Shown one piece after another: positions 7,591 through 15,812 of a stretch of DNA of 64,000 nt; position 1 is the stretch's first letter, and every line of letters starts with the position of its first letter. The translations under genes were made by a program, and so were the position numbers. Under the pieces are notes generated by a model. The model searched no databases. It was given only the letters and a program-made list of their open reading frames with translations, and was not told the DNA's origin. The stretch comes from Myxococcales bacterium UBA1660 (GTDB lineage Bacteria; Myxococcota_A; Polyangia; Polyangiales; Houyiibacteriaceae): the NCBI GenBank assembly GCA_002320815.1, contig DCLA01000005.1, positions 150,572-214,571 on the forward strand. Reading direction: 5' to 3'.

Positions 7591-8151
7591 CTAGATCGCC
7601 GGCACCAGCTGGAAGCTTCCGTCGGCGTTGGTCACCTGGCGGAACCACGACAACTGGCAGTGGTCGTGCTCGTAGAAATCGTACTGGGCCACGTATACGG
7701 TCCCATGGTCGACGACGTGGGTCTGGTCGATGTCGCAGCGGGCGTCGAGGATACGCTCGGTCTTCTGCACCGTGCGGTACTTCGTACGGTTGCAGTATCG
7801 GGGCTGGTCGCGGTTGCCCATTCGCTGGGTTCCGCACTGGTAGCGCTCGGTGTACTGCTCTTGGACCATTCGCGTCTCGTTGTGCGAGAACACCGAGCGC
7901 ACGCGCCAGCGGTGGACGCCGGGGGCGACGCGCACCGCCCGGACGTTGGTGCCCGACCCCCCGCCGAAGGAGCCCTCGTCGAGGCGCCCATCGTCGATCA
8001 TCACGCGCTCTGCCAGCAGCGTCTCGGGAGGGCTGTGGTAGACCATCCGGACCTTCACGGTCGCGTGGGGGTCGCCCGGGGCGGGTTGCACGTGGAGGGC
8101 GGGCGCGCAGCCGGCCACGAGGATCAGCGCGGAGGACAGGAAGCGATGCAT
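7591..8151 (-). CDS. Lipoprotein of unknown function
   Basis: A 186-residue lipoprotein with lipobox V-A-G-C at about residue 15. The mature part is beta-rich and contains several Tyr/Arg/His-rich segments and four or more cysteines. No known domain is recognised. The gene start overlaps the end of the upstream small lipoprotein gene by 28 bases, so the pair is probably co-expressed and may work together at the membrane. Confidence 0.7.
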   Translation of the reverse strand: MHRFLSSALILVAGCAPALHVQPAPGDPHATVKVRMVYHSPPETLLAERVMIDDGRLDEGSFGGGSGTNVRAVRVAPGVHRWRVRSVFSHNETRMVQEQYTERYQCGTQRMGNRDQPRYCNRTKYRTVQKTERILDARCDIDQTHVVDHGTVYVAQYDFYEHDHCQLSWFRQVTNADGSFQLVPAI

Positions 8152-8321
8152 TGGTCGGTGTCAGCGGCGCATCGGTCCAAAGCCGGCGCGTCGTGGGCGC
8201 CGAGGATACATCGATTGTTCCAATCGCGACAGTGGTCCATGCACTGGACCCGCTCTGGAGAAGGTCCGCAGCCCAGAGTTGCCAGTGAAGTCGTGAAGAA
8301 GAGCGCGAGCAAGCGAGGCAC
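8124..8321 (-). CDS. Small Cys-rich lipoprotein
   Basis: A 65-residue protein from a GTG at 8321. A TAGAGT -10 box lies 6 bases upstream with no Shine-Dalgarno, so it is probably leaderless. The signal peptide ends in lipobox A-T-L-G-C18. The mature 48 residues contain six more cysteines spaced as CxxxC pairs, fitting a compact disulfide-bonded alpha-hairpin. Its end overlaps the next lipoprotein gene by 28 bases. Confidence 0.65.
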   Translation of the reverse strand: MPRLLALFFTTSLATLGCGPSPERVQCMDHCRDWNNRCILGAHDAPALDRCAADTDQCIASCPPR

Positions 8322-8365
8322 GCGCGGACTCTACTCGAAGAGTAACCTGGAGTTTCGACCAATCG

Positions 8366-10645
8366 TCAACGGGCTTCGAGGTCGGGGCGGGTCTTCTTGA
8401 ACAGCGACTCGGGCGTGACGATCCACGGGGGCTCCGGGACGTCGTCGAGCTCGTAGAAGCCGCCGCAGAAGCAGGCGTGGGGGCAGGTGGCGCAGACCGG
8501 CTTCTTCACCCGCCGCTCGGCGAGATAGTCGGCCAGGTTCACGCTCTCGTTGTTCACGAAGACCATGTGCCGCGCGAGCTTGGCCGCGTCGCCGCTCACG
8601 TGCGCCTCGTGGTTCGGGAGGAAGCACCAGGGCAGGTTGATGACCTGGATCTTCATCCGCTCCTCCCACTCGTCGATCACTTGCGCGGTGACCGCCGCGG
8701 CCTCCGCCGTGTCCGGGGCGTGCCGCTGGGTGGCGCGGCCGAAGGGCGTGAGGAACTGGATGTTCAGCCAGCGGAGGCCCAGGTCCCAGGCGAGCTGCGC
8801 CAGGGCGGGGAGCTTGCGGAAGTTGGTCTTGGTCAGGGTGACGTTCATCCCCAGTGCGACGCCCTCGGGCGCGTGGGTCACGCAGTGACGGATGCCGGTG
8901 ACGGTCTGGTCGAAGGCCTCCGCCACGCCGACCTCGCGGGCGTGACTGGCCACGTCGGGTCCGTGCACCGAGAAGGCGACCGAGCTGACCCCGCTCTGGA
9001 CCAGCTTGCGGGCGAAGTCTTCGTAGGCGCAGAGCCGGCCGTTGGTGGTCACGTGGATGCGCTCGTAGCCGATGCGCGCCGCATGCCGCACCAGGGGGAT
9101 GAGCTCCGGGTTCAGCGTCGGCTCGCCCCCGTCGAAGTCCACCAGCCGGACCCCGTGCCGGCGGTACTTGTCCAGGATCTCGCGCTGCCGCGTGGGGTGC
9201 CCGTCGACCTGGGTCCGCGTGCCCACCGCACAGAAGGTGCAGTGATTGTTGCAGACGTAGGTCACGTTCATGATCAGCTTCTGCGGCCCGCGGCTCTGCG
9301 CCAGCCGCCGCTCGAAGGTGCGCAGGAAGGTCTCCAGGAGCTCCGGCGCGACCACGCCCTGGCTCTCCGCCGAGGGGCGCTTCTGGAAGCGGGGCCCCCA
9401 GTCGTCGACCTCGATCACCGGGAGCCGGACTCGCTCGGCCAGCTCGGTGCCCGGGAGCGGCGTCGCGTACTGGACCGCGGGCTCGGCGCCGTAGCGGTCG
9501 AAGAGGTCCAGCGCGAAGGCCAGGGTCTCGTTGATCTCCTCGGCGGTCTCGTCGGGGAGCCCGATCATGTAGTGGACCAGCAGGGGGAGCCCGGCGTGGC
9601 GAGCGTCCGCGGCGGCGCGCTCGATGGCGGCGAGGTCGAGCTCCTTACCGACCACCTCGGTGACCACCCGCGCGGAGCCGCTCTCCGCGCTCACGCTCAC
9701 GGTGCTCACCCGGCCGCGCATGCGCCCGAAGAGCGCCGCGTCCAGGTAGTCGGCGCGGAACCCGTTGGGGACCTCGAAGCGGAGGTCGTGGTCCTCGATC
9801 GCGTCGAGGAAGCTTCGGTAGTGGCTGCGCCGCACGTTGACGAGCTCGTCGAGGACGTAGAGCGTGTCCGCGCCGAGCTCGGCGAGCTGGGCGACGCGCC
9901 GCGCCAGCAGGTCGGGCGGGAGCCGGCGCTGGGTCTTGGGCTCGCCGGGCGCCACGTCCGGGTTGGAGCTGCAGTGGATGCAGCGGAAGGGGCAGCCCCG
10001 CGAGGTCAGGAGCGGCAGCGTGCGGGCTCCCAGCGGGAAGGCCCAGCGGGACCGCCCGAGGCCGGTGACGAAGCGGCGATGGAAGGCCCAGTAGGCGGGG
10101 AGATCCACCAGGTCCCACGCGGGCGCGGGGAGGGTGGCCAGGTCGGGGCGGCCGCCGTCGTGGACGCCGGTGGCGCCGCTGGCCAGGATCTCGGGGACGG
10201 TGACCTCGGCCTCCCAGCGCACGTAGGCGTCGGCCATGGGATAGCGCTCGAGGATCCCGGGGCTCTCCACGTAGTGCTGGCCGGACTGGTAGGCGTCGGC
10301 GAGCACGACGCGGCCCCCGTGCTGCTCGGCGAGCTGCCGGAGGAAGCCGTCCACCTCGTCGTCCACGCGCCAGGGCCGGTGGAAGGGCGTGAGGCAGACG
10401 ACCACCGCGTCGACCTCGCCGACGGCCTCGAGGACCGCGGCCCCCGATGCACCCAACCGCGCTCGGCCCTCGTCGCGCCAGGTGAGGTCGGCGCCGGGGA
10501 GCGAGAACGCATCGGCCAGGCGCACCTCGTGCCCGGCCTCGCGGAGGGCCGCGGCGAGCTGGACCGCGCCGAGGTTCGCGACGAAGGGATAGTCGATGAA
10601 ATCCGCCGCGATGGTCAGGGGCGGATGGACGACGGCGACACGCAC
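8366..10645 (-). CDS. Cobalamin-type/radical SAM/radical SAM fusion protein
   Basis: A 759-residue protein from the GTG at 10645, which has TATGCT 6 bases upstream. Residues 1-160 resemble the Rossmann-type cobalamin-binding domain of class B radical SAM enzymes, without a DxHxxG motif. Then comes a first AdoMet core (Thr-Ser-Arg-Gly before Cys218, Cys222, Cys225) and, after about 240 residues, a second complete core (Cys465, Cys469, Cys472, with a Gly-Gly-Glu-Pro motif). The C-terminus has Cys718, Cys721, Cys725 and Cys727, a variant of the Cx2Cx5C auxiliary site. Two catalytic cores in one chain are rare. Cobalamin-dependent enzymes often methylate unreactive carbons, so a methylation plus a second radical step on the repeat peptide is a plausible but untested role. 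Confidence 0.85.
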   Translation of the reverse strand: MRVAVVHPPLTIAADFIDYPFVANLGAVQLAAALREAGHEVRLADAFSLPGADLTWRDEGRARLGASGAAVLEAVGEVDAVVVCLTPFHRPWRVDDEVDGFLRQLAEQHGGRVVLADAYQSGQHYVESPGILERYPMADAYVRWEAEVTVPEILASGATGVHDGGRPDLATLPAPAWDLVDLPAYWAFHRRFVTGLGRSRWAFPLGARTLPLLTSRGCPFRCIHCSSNPDVAPGEPKTQRRLPPDLLARRVAQLAELGADTLYVLDELVNVRRSHYRSFLDAIEDHDLRFEVPNGFRADYLDAALFGRMRGRVSTVSVSAESGSARVVTEVVGKELDLAAIERAAADARHAGLPLLVHYMIGLPDETAEEINETLAFALDLFDRYGAEPAVQYATPLPGTELAERVRLPVIEVDDWGPRFQKRPSAESQGVVAPELLETFLRTFERRLAQSRGPQKLIMNVTYVCNNHCTFCAVGTRTQVDGHPTRQREILDKYRRHGVRLVDFDGGEPTLNPELIPLVRHAARIGYERIHVTTNGRLCAYEDFARKLVQSGVSSVAFSVHGPDVASHAREVGVAEAFDQTVTGIRHCVTHAPEGVALGMNVTLTKTNFRKLPALAQLAWDLGLRWLNIQFLTPFGRATQRHAPDTAEAAAVTAQVIDEWEERMKIQVINLPWCFLPNHEAHVSGDAAKLARHMVFVNNESVNLADYLAERRVKKPVCATCPHACFCGGFYELDDVPEPPWIVTPESLFKKTRPDLEAR

Positions 10646-10682
10646 GCGCGCAGCATAGCCGGTGCTGCTATGTTCTGCCGGC
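10646..10682. promoter_or_regulatory. Divergent back-to-back promoters of two radical SAM genes
   Basis: Only 37 bases separate the two start codons. On the minus strand TATGCT (10652-10657) lies 6 bases before the GTG at 10645. On the plus strand TATGTT (10669-10674) lies 8 bases before the ATG at 10683. The two -10 boxes are so close that the polymerases must compete or share regulation. Confidence 0.5.
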
Positions 10683-12431
10683 ATGCTCGAAGAGCTCAGA
10701 GCGGCGGCCGACGGGGGAGCCTGGACCGAGGACCGCCCGGTGGACGTCGAGGGGAACGAGGCCGCCGCCCATCAGAAGCGCAACTGGGTGCGGCTGACCT
10801 TCGACTGCAACGACAAGTGCATCTTCTGTCTGGACTCGGACACCCACGACGGCCGCATGCGCTCGCCGGAGCAGATCAAGCAACAGATCCTCGACGGGCG
10901 CCGCAAGGGCGCCGAGCGGCTGATCCTCTCCGGCGGCGAGCCGACCATCCACCCGCGCTACGTGGACTTCATCCGCCTCGGTCGCCTCGCCGGGTACGAG
11001 CGGGTCCAGACCGTGTCCAACGCCCGGATGTTCGCCTATCCGGAGTTCCTCGGTCGCTGCCTGGACGCCGGGCTCCAGGAGATCACGGTCTCGCTCCACG
11101 GCCACAACCCGCGCATCCACGACGCCCTAGTGGGCACGAAGGGCGCGTTCGAGCAGACCCTCGCCGGGCTGAAGAACGCCCTGGCCGACGGGCGCCCGAT
11201 CGTGAACGTCGACGTCTGCGTGAACCGCGGGAACATCAAGGTGCTCCCGGAGATGATGGCTTTCTTCGAGGAGACCGGCGTCCGCGAGGTCGACCTCCTG
11301 CACGTGATCCCCTTCGGCAACGCCTGGCGCGACGGCAAGGAGCGGCTCTTCTACGACCTGCGCGCCCACGCGGGCGAGCTGCGCGAGGCCTTCGCCTACG
11401 CCCACCGGCCCGACTGGCACCTGTGGCTCAACCGCTTCCCGGTGCCGCACTGCGAGGGCTTCGAAGAGCTCATCCAGGACCCCTACAAGCTCAACGACGA
11501 GATCCGCGGTCGCAAGGAGGAGTACGCCCACTGGGTGGAGCACGGCGAACCCCTCGACTGCCGGGAGCCGCGGCGCTGCGGCCACTGCTACCTCGAGGAC
11601 GTCTGCGACGAGTTCGAAGGGCTCCTCGCTCGCACCCACGGTGAGCGCCCGTGGCAGGGCCTGCGGGTCGACACCGAGGTCACCGTCGGCGAGCCGGCGG
11701 TCTACGGCGGCGACCCGGCCAGCGCCGAGCACGCGCGCGACAAGCGCCGGCTGCCCCTGGTGAAGCGCACCTACCCGACCCTGGCGCAGCAAGCGGCCCA
11801 GGCCGAGGTGGTCCGGGTGGCTTCCCGGAACGGGGCCAGCGCCCGTCGCTGGCTGGACGCGCGGGGCGTCTCGCCGGCGGTCCTGGATCTGGAGCTGGAG
11901 GACGCTGCGGACCTGGAGCCGGGCCGCTTCCCCGGCCTGCGGCGCGTGTACGTGACCACCGCCGCCGACGCGGCCCGCCTCCTCGACGCGCCCGGCGCCT
12001 TCGAGGTCGTCGTCCGGCTCACCCGGGCCAACGCCGCCGAGCTCGCGACGTGGCCGGACGCGCACCCCGAGCGCCTGGGTCGGTTGGCCCTGGTGCAACC
12101 CTCCTGGGAGCGGCTCACCGAGTCCCGGGAGCACGACGTCGACCTGCGCGCCTTCTTCGCCGAGTTCACCGCGCCGGTGCCGGTGGAAGACGTGCCCGCG
12201 TGCGTGCTGGGTCGACCGCCCCGGGCACGGGAGACCCTCCTCGACGGAGCGATGCTCGCCGACGACGGCCGCCCGGAGCCCTTCCGCTTCATCCGCCGCT
12301 ACGTCGACGACGGCTACCGGGTGAAGTCGCTGCGCTGCGCCGAGTGCGTCCACGACGCGGACTGCACCGGGCTCCACGTGAACCACGTCCGGGCCCACGG
12401 GTTCGGCGCGATGCAGCCCGTCACCGGCTGA
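10683..12431 (+). CDS. Radical SAM enzyme fused to a second, catalytically empty module
   Basis: A 582-residue protein from the ATG at 10683; a GTG 21 bases upstream overlaps the -10 box and is unlikely. Cys42, Cys46 and Cys49 form CxxxCxxC, with Ser-Gly-Gly-Glu-Pro at about residue 83. Cys293, Cys299, Cys302 and Cys308 give a first auxiliary site (Cx5Cx2Cx5C). Residues from about 360 resemble the separate 196-residue protein at 2633-3223 and end with a second Cx2Cx5C (Cys552, 555, 561) and the same Gly-x2-x-Met-Gln-Pro type tail. The fusion supports a functional partnership between an active enzyme and the empty module. Target inferred to be the Ser-His-Gly peptide. Confidence 0.87.
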   Translation: MLEELRAAADGGAWTEDRPVDVEGNEAAAHQKRNWVRLTFDCNDKCIFCLDSDTHDGRMRSPEQIKQQILDGRRKGAERLILSGGEPTIHPRYVDFIRLGRLAGYERVQTVSNARMFAYPEFLGRCLDAGLQEITVSLHGHNPRIHDALVGTKGAFEQTLAGLKNALADGRPIVNVDVCVNRGNIKVLPEMMAFFEETGVREVDLLHVIPFGNAWRDGKERLFYDLRAHAGELREAFAYAHRPDWHLWLNRFPVPHCEGFEELIQDPYKLNDEIRGRKEEYAHWVEHGEPLDCREPRRCGHCYLEDVCDEFEGLLARTHGERPWQGLRVDTEVTVGEPAVYGGDPASAEHARDKRRLPLVKRTYPTLAQQAAQAEVVRVASRNGASARRWLDARGVSPAVLDLELEDAADLEPGRFPGLRRVYVTTAADAARLLDAPGAFEVVVRLTRANAAELATWPDAHPERLGRLALVQPSWERLTESREHDVDLRAFFAEFTAPVPVEDVPACVLGRPPRARETLLDGAMLADDGRPEPFRFIRRYVDDGYRVKSLRCAECVHDADCTGLHVNHVRAHGFGAMQPVTG

Positions 12432-12437
12432 ACCCCG

Positions 12438-12482
12438 TCCGCGCTGTGGCGGTCAGTCCGCGCTGTGGCGGTCAGTCCGCGC
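12438..12482. repeat. Two 19-bp direct repeats plus a partial third
   Basis: A 19-bp unit beginning TCCGCGCTGTGG occurs twice without a gap and then starts a third time. The second copy contains the TGA stop codon of the coiled-coil gene on the minus strand. It lies 7 bases after the stop of the radical SAM gene, between convergent genes. Confidence 0.85.
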
Positions 12483-12780
12483 GGCGCGCGATCTCCGCCG
12501 CGCGCCGCTCGAGCTCGGCCTCGTCGCGCCGATGCTTCTCCAGCGCGCGGAGGACCGCCCGCTCGACCCGCTCCTCGAGGGCGCCCTCCAGGCGGCGGCT
12601 CAGCTCCTCCACGATGGACTCGCGGAGCTCGTGGGCGCCGCGCTCGAAGTGCTGACCCAGTCGGCGCTCGAGGTTCTCCACCGTCAGCCCGACGATGAGG
12701 TCCACGAGGCGCTTCTCGCTGGCGGCGAAGCGCTCCAGGAGACCCTCGATCCGCTTCAGCCGCTTCTTCGTCTTCGCCAT
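12472..12780 (-). CDS. Small coiled-coil protein
   Basis: A 102-residue, highly charged protein rich in Arg, Glu, Leu and Ala with a continuous heptad pattern, so almost entirely coiled coil. The N-terminus is Lys/Arg-rich. A TACCCT -10 box ends 6 bases before the ATG, without a Shine-Dalgarno. No enzyme motif or signal peptide is present. Function unknown; a structural or adaptor protein is possible. Confidence 0.65.
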   Translation of the reverse strand: MAKTKKRLKRIEGLLERFAASEKRLVDLIVGLTVENLERRLGQHFERGAHELRESIVEELSRRLEGALEERVERAVLRALEKHRRDEAELERRAAEIARRAD

Positions 12781-12786
12781 GACCCG

Positions 12787-12792
12787 AGGGTA
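12787..12792 (-). promoter_or_regulatory. TACCCT -10 box
   Basis: On the minus strand TACCCT stands 6 bases before the ATG at 12780. The same hexamer and spacing occur before the methyltransferase gene at 43277. Confidence 0.45.
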
Positions 12793-12820
12793 CCCCCGGG
12801 CGGGCGGCCGAGCACTCGGG

Positions 12821-15190
12821 TCAGAGCTCGGCGTCCAGGGGCTCGGCCGGATCGGCGCCCGCCGGCGGGGAGGGCGCGGTCTCCGCGGGGACCGGCCGGG
12901 ACTCCGCGGCGCGGACCCGGGCCTGGAGCCGCGCGCGCTCGGCGATCACCGAGGCCAGGTTGTTCTCCAGGTCGTCGGCTCGCGCCTCGGCCGCGGCCAG
13001 CCGCGCCCGGGCTCCGGCCAGCGCCGCCTCCCGCTCCCCGACCACGCTGGCCAGCGCCTCGGCTTCGCGCTCGGCTTCGCCCCGCTCGCGGCGCTCGGTG
13101 GACAGCAAGCCTTCCAGCCGCTGCCGCTCGCTGGCGAGGAGGGTCTCCAGCCGCTGCCGCTCCTGCTCGGTGCGCTGCTGGAGCGCGCCGATCTCCGCGC
13201 GCAGCTCGTCGGCGGTGTGCCGGGTGGTCCCCAGCTCGCTGCTCAGGGCCTCGTGGCGCGCCTGGGCCTCGCGGAGCTGCCGGGCTCGCTGCTCTTCCAG
13301 GCTCTCGGCGCGCTCCTCGAGCTGCTCTCGCTCGGCGGCCAGCCGGACGGTCTGATCCCGCTCGGCCGCGAAGGCCTCCTCGGCGCGCCGCCGCTCGGCG
13401 CCTTCGATCTGCAGCACCGAGCGCACCTCTTCGAGCTGCCCCGCGGCGTGCTCGCGCAGCCGGTCCGCGCGGCCCTCGAAGTGGAGCACGGTGGCGGCGA
13501 AGGCGCCGCCGACCAGGGCGAGTACCGGGAGCGCGCCCCGCAGCAGCCGGCTCCGGCGCGCCCGGCGCACCTCGGGGTCGATGAGGACCTCGAGCTCGTC
13601 GGCGAGCTCCCGCGCGGTGGGCCGCTCGTCGGGGTCGAGCGCCAGCCAGCGGTCGAAGGTCTTCTGCAGGAAGCGGAGTTTCCGCTGGGTGAAACGCGGC
13701 GGACGCTCCCGCGCCCGGCTCTCGATGAACGAGTCCACCGCGCCGGCGGGGACGTCGTCCTGGGTCGCCGGCTCCAGCGCGTTCCGCAGCGCCAGGGCCA
13801 GCGAGAAGACGTCGGCGGGCGTGGAGACTCGCGGCTTGCGGGGGACGGTCGCGAACTGCGCGGCCACCTCGGGCGCGAAGTAGGTCGGCGTGCCCGCGAC
13901 GAGCCGCTCGGCTTCGGTCGCGGCCACCCCGAGATCGATGAGCACCGGGAGGACCTCGTCGCTCTCGCCGTCCCCGGCCGAGCCGTGCGCGAGCTGGACC
14001 AGGAAGATGTTGTCCGGCTTCACGTCCTGATGGCGGATCCCGGCGGCGTGCATGGCCTGGAGCGCGCGGGCGAGGGGCCGGAAGATGGCCAGGGCCTCGG
14101 CGCGGGTGAGTGGCTCGCGCTCCATGCGCGACTCCAGGGTCTCGCCCTCGTACCAGGGCATCACGAACCACAGCCGGTCGCGGTGCCAGCCGTGGTCCTT
14201 GAACTGGACCACGCTGGGATGGAAGACGCTGGCGATGAGGCGCAACTCCCGCAGCGCGGCCTGGCGCGCGTCGTCGGAGTAGGCCGGCTGGTGCAGGAGC
14301 TTCAGCGCCACCACGTGGCCGGGGACCTCGGCGTCGGTGGCCCGGTAGACGTCGCCGAACGCGCCGGTGCCCACGCGCGCCTGGACCACGTAGCGGCCGG
14401 CGACCAGGGCGCCCGGCTGGAGCTCCTCGCCGTCGCCGATCCACTGCTCGGCGCGGGGCTCCGCGCTCACGGTCCTCAGCGCGAAGGCCTCCAGGAGGAG
14501 CCGGCGCATGGGCTCGCCGTCGCGCTTGCGCAGGATCCGGCGGGCCTTCTCGGTAGCCGCCTCGAGCCCCTCCATGACCTCTTCGACCGGGCTGTCGAGG
14601 ACGAAGGCGATCTCCCGCGGCTGCAGCTCCCGGGCGTGCCGGAGCTCGAGGAGCTCGGCCTCGTCGCCATCGAGCCCGTCGCGGAGGGCGGACAGGTGGA
14701 GCTCGGTGGTCCGGTCGGCGGCCGGCCGCCAGGGCAGGGCGCTGGGCCGGCCGGCCTCGCCGCCGGTCAGCGCGTGCCGTTCGGCCTCCCGGAGGGCGAT
14801 CTCGCGGCCCAGCGCGAAGAGCCGGGCGCGGACCCCGGGCGCCTTGGCCAGAGCCTCCGAGCCGCGCGCGGCGACGACCGCGCGCACCTTCTGGAGCACC
14901 GCTTCGGCGCGCTCGTGGTCCCCGAGTCGCACCGCGAGGTACTGACGCAGGCTCTCGATGAAGGGGCGCAGGGCCCGGCCGTGGAGCACGTCCACGATGG
15001 TGTGGCGGCGCGCGCCGGGACCGGCGACCAGGGACTCGGCCACGATGGAGGCCATCGCCCGGTCGAGGGGCCCATTCAGCGAGGGCGGCCCGGACACGGC
15101 GACGGTCGCGTTCCCGGAAGAGGGGGGACGGGCCCGCAGGACGGGCGATTCGAGCTCGATCGGGATGGAGTCCATGGGCCGCGCGAGCAT
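12821..15190 (-). CDS. Sigma-factor-like/Ser-Thr kinase/coiled-coil membrane protein
   Basis: A 789-residue protein; the ATG at 15175 is an alternative start. Residues 70-110 resemble sigma-70 region 2 and 165-220 region 4 (helix-turn-helix) of ECF sigma factors. The kinase domain follows: Gly-rich loop GTGAFG at 274-279, Lys297, the catalytic loop as His-Gln-Asp-Val-Lys-Pro-Asp-Asn (387-394, Gln replacing the usual Arg), Asp-Leu-Gly at 419-421 instead of DFG, and Ala-Pro-Glu further on. A single membrane helix near residue 555 is followed by about 200 residues of coiled coil and a Pro-rich tail, presumably periplasmic. The layout suggests a membrane sensor kinase carrying its own transcription-factor-like head. 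Whether the sigma part binds DNA is unknown. Confidence 0.8.
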   Translation of the reverse strand: MLARPMDSIPIELESPVLRARPPSSGNATVAVSGPPSLNGPLDRAMASIVAESLVAGPGARRHTIVDVLHGRALRPFIESLRQYLAVRLGDHERAEAVLQKVRAVVAARGSEALAKAPGVRARLFALGREIALREAERHALTGGEAGRPSALPWRPAADRTTELHLSALRDGLDGDEAELLELRHARELQPREIAFVLDSPVEEVMEGLEAATEKARRILRKRDGEPMRRLLLEAFALRTVSAEPRAEQWIGDGEELQPGALVAGRYVVQARVGTGAFGDVYRATDAEVPGHVVALKLLHQPAYSDDARQAALRELRLIASVFHPSVVQFKDHGWHRDRLWFVMPWYEGETLESRMEREPLTRAEALAIFRPLARALQAMHAAGIRHQDVKPDNIFLVQLAHGSAGDGESDEVLPVLIDLGVAATEAERLVAGTPTYFAPEVAAQFATVPRKPRVSTPADVFSLALALRNALEPATQDDVPAGAVDSFIESRARERPPRFTQRKLRFLQKTFDRWLALDPDERPTARELADELEVLIDPEVRRARRSRLLRGALPVLALVGGAFAATVLHFEGRADRLREHAAGQLEEVRSVLQIEGAERRRAEEAFAAERDQTVRLAAEREQLEERAESLEEQRARQLREAQARHEALSSELGTTRHTADELRAEIGALQQRTEQERQRLETLLASERQRLEGLLSTERRERGEAEREAEALASVVGEREAALAGARARLAAAEARADDLENNLASVIAERARLQARVRAAESRPVPAETAPSPPAGADPAEPLDAEL

Positions 15191-15238
15191 CGCCCGGAGC
15201 CCGGTCGCCGGGCCAGAAAGCGGCGGGCAGCGCTCGGC

Positions 15239-15796
15239 TCAGTCCCAGGTGGCGATGAGGCAGGCACCGTCGAGGGTCCGGTGGCTCTCCACCCGGACGT
15301 TCTGCCGCCCGGCGCAGCTGAGCACCGCCTCGACCGCCGCGGCGATCCCGTTGATCTGCATGGCGGAGACGCCGGCCCAGCCGGTGAGTCGGATCTCGGC
15401 CTTGCCCGGGCCGACCATCGCCGCCTGGAGCTCGCCCTTGGAGAGCCCCCGGTTGAAGAAGAGAGGCGTCCGGCGGACCAGCGCGTCGTCGCCGGTGAAT
15501 CGCAAGAGGACCCGCCAGATGCTCTTGAGGGCCTGCTCGACGCCGGTGCGCACCACGTCGCGGTGCATGCGGAAGACGTCGCGGCCGGCCTCGTGGGCCA
15601 CCGCCTCGTAGACGGTCTCCACGACCTCGGTGGGGATCTTGGTGAGCGGCGTGAGCGTGTCGTACTCGCGGCGGATCGCGGGGGGCACGTTCTGGAGCGC
15701 GCGATGGACCGTGTCGGCGCCGACGATCTCTTCCAGGACCTTGCGTTCCTTGGCGATCAGCGCGCCCGAGGCGCGGGGTACGTCGTGGTCGCTCAT
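15239..15796 (-). CDS. Protein of unknown function, possibly DUF2378-like
   Basis: A 185-residue soluble protein. TAGACT lies 10 bases before the ATG. It is mostly helical at first, with a C-terminal part of alternating strand and helix ending in a Leu-Asp-Gly-Ala-Cys-Leu-Ile segment. Length and general layout recall the small DUF2378 (TIGR02265) proteins frequent in myxobacteria, but I cannot confirm this by eye. It lies between the CPBP protease gene and the sigma/kinase gene on the same strand. Confidence 0.6.
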   Translation of the reverse strand: MSDHDVPRASGALIAKERKVLEEIVGADTVHRALQNVPPAIRREYDTLTPLTKIPTEVVETVYEAVAHEAGRDVFRMHRDVVRTGVEQALKSIWRVLLRFTGDDALVRRTPLFFNRGLSKGELQAAMVGPGKAEIRLTGWAGVSAMQINGIAAAVEAVLSCAGRQNVRVESHRTLDGACLIATWD

Positions 15797-15812
15797 CGGC
15801 GGCGCGAGTCTA

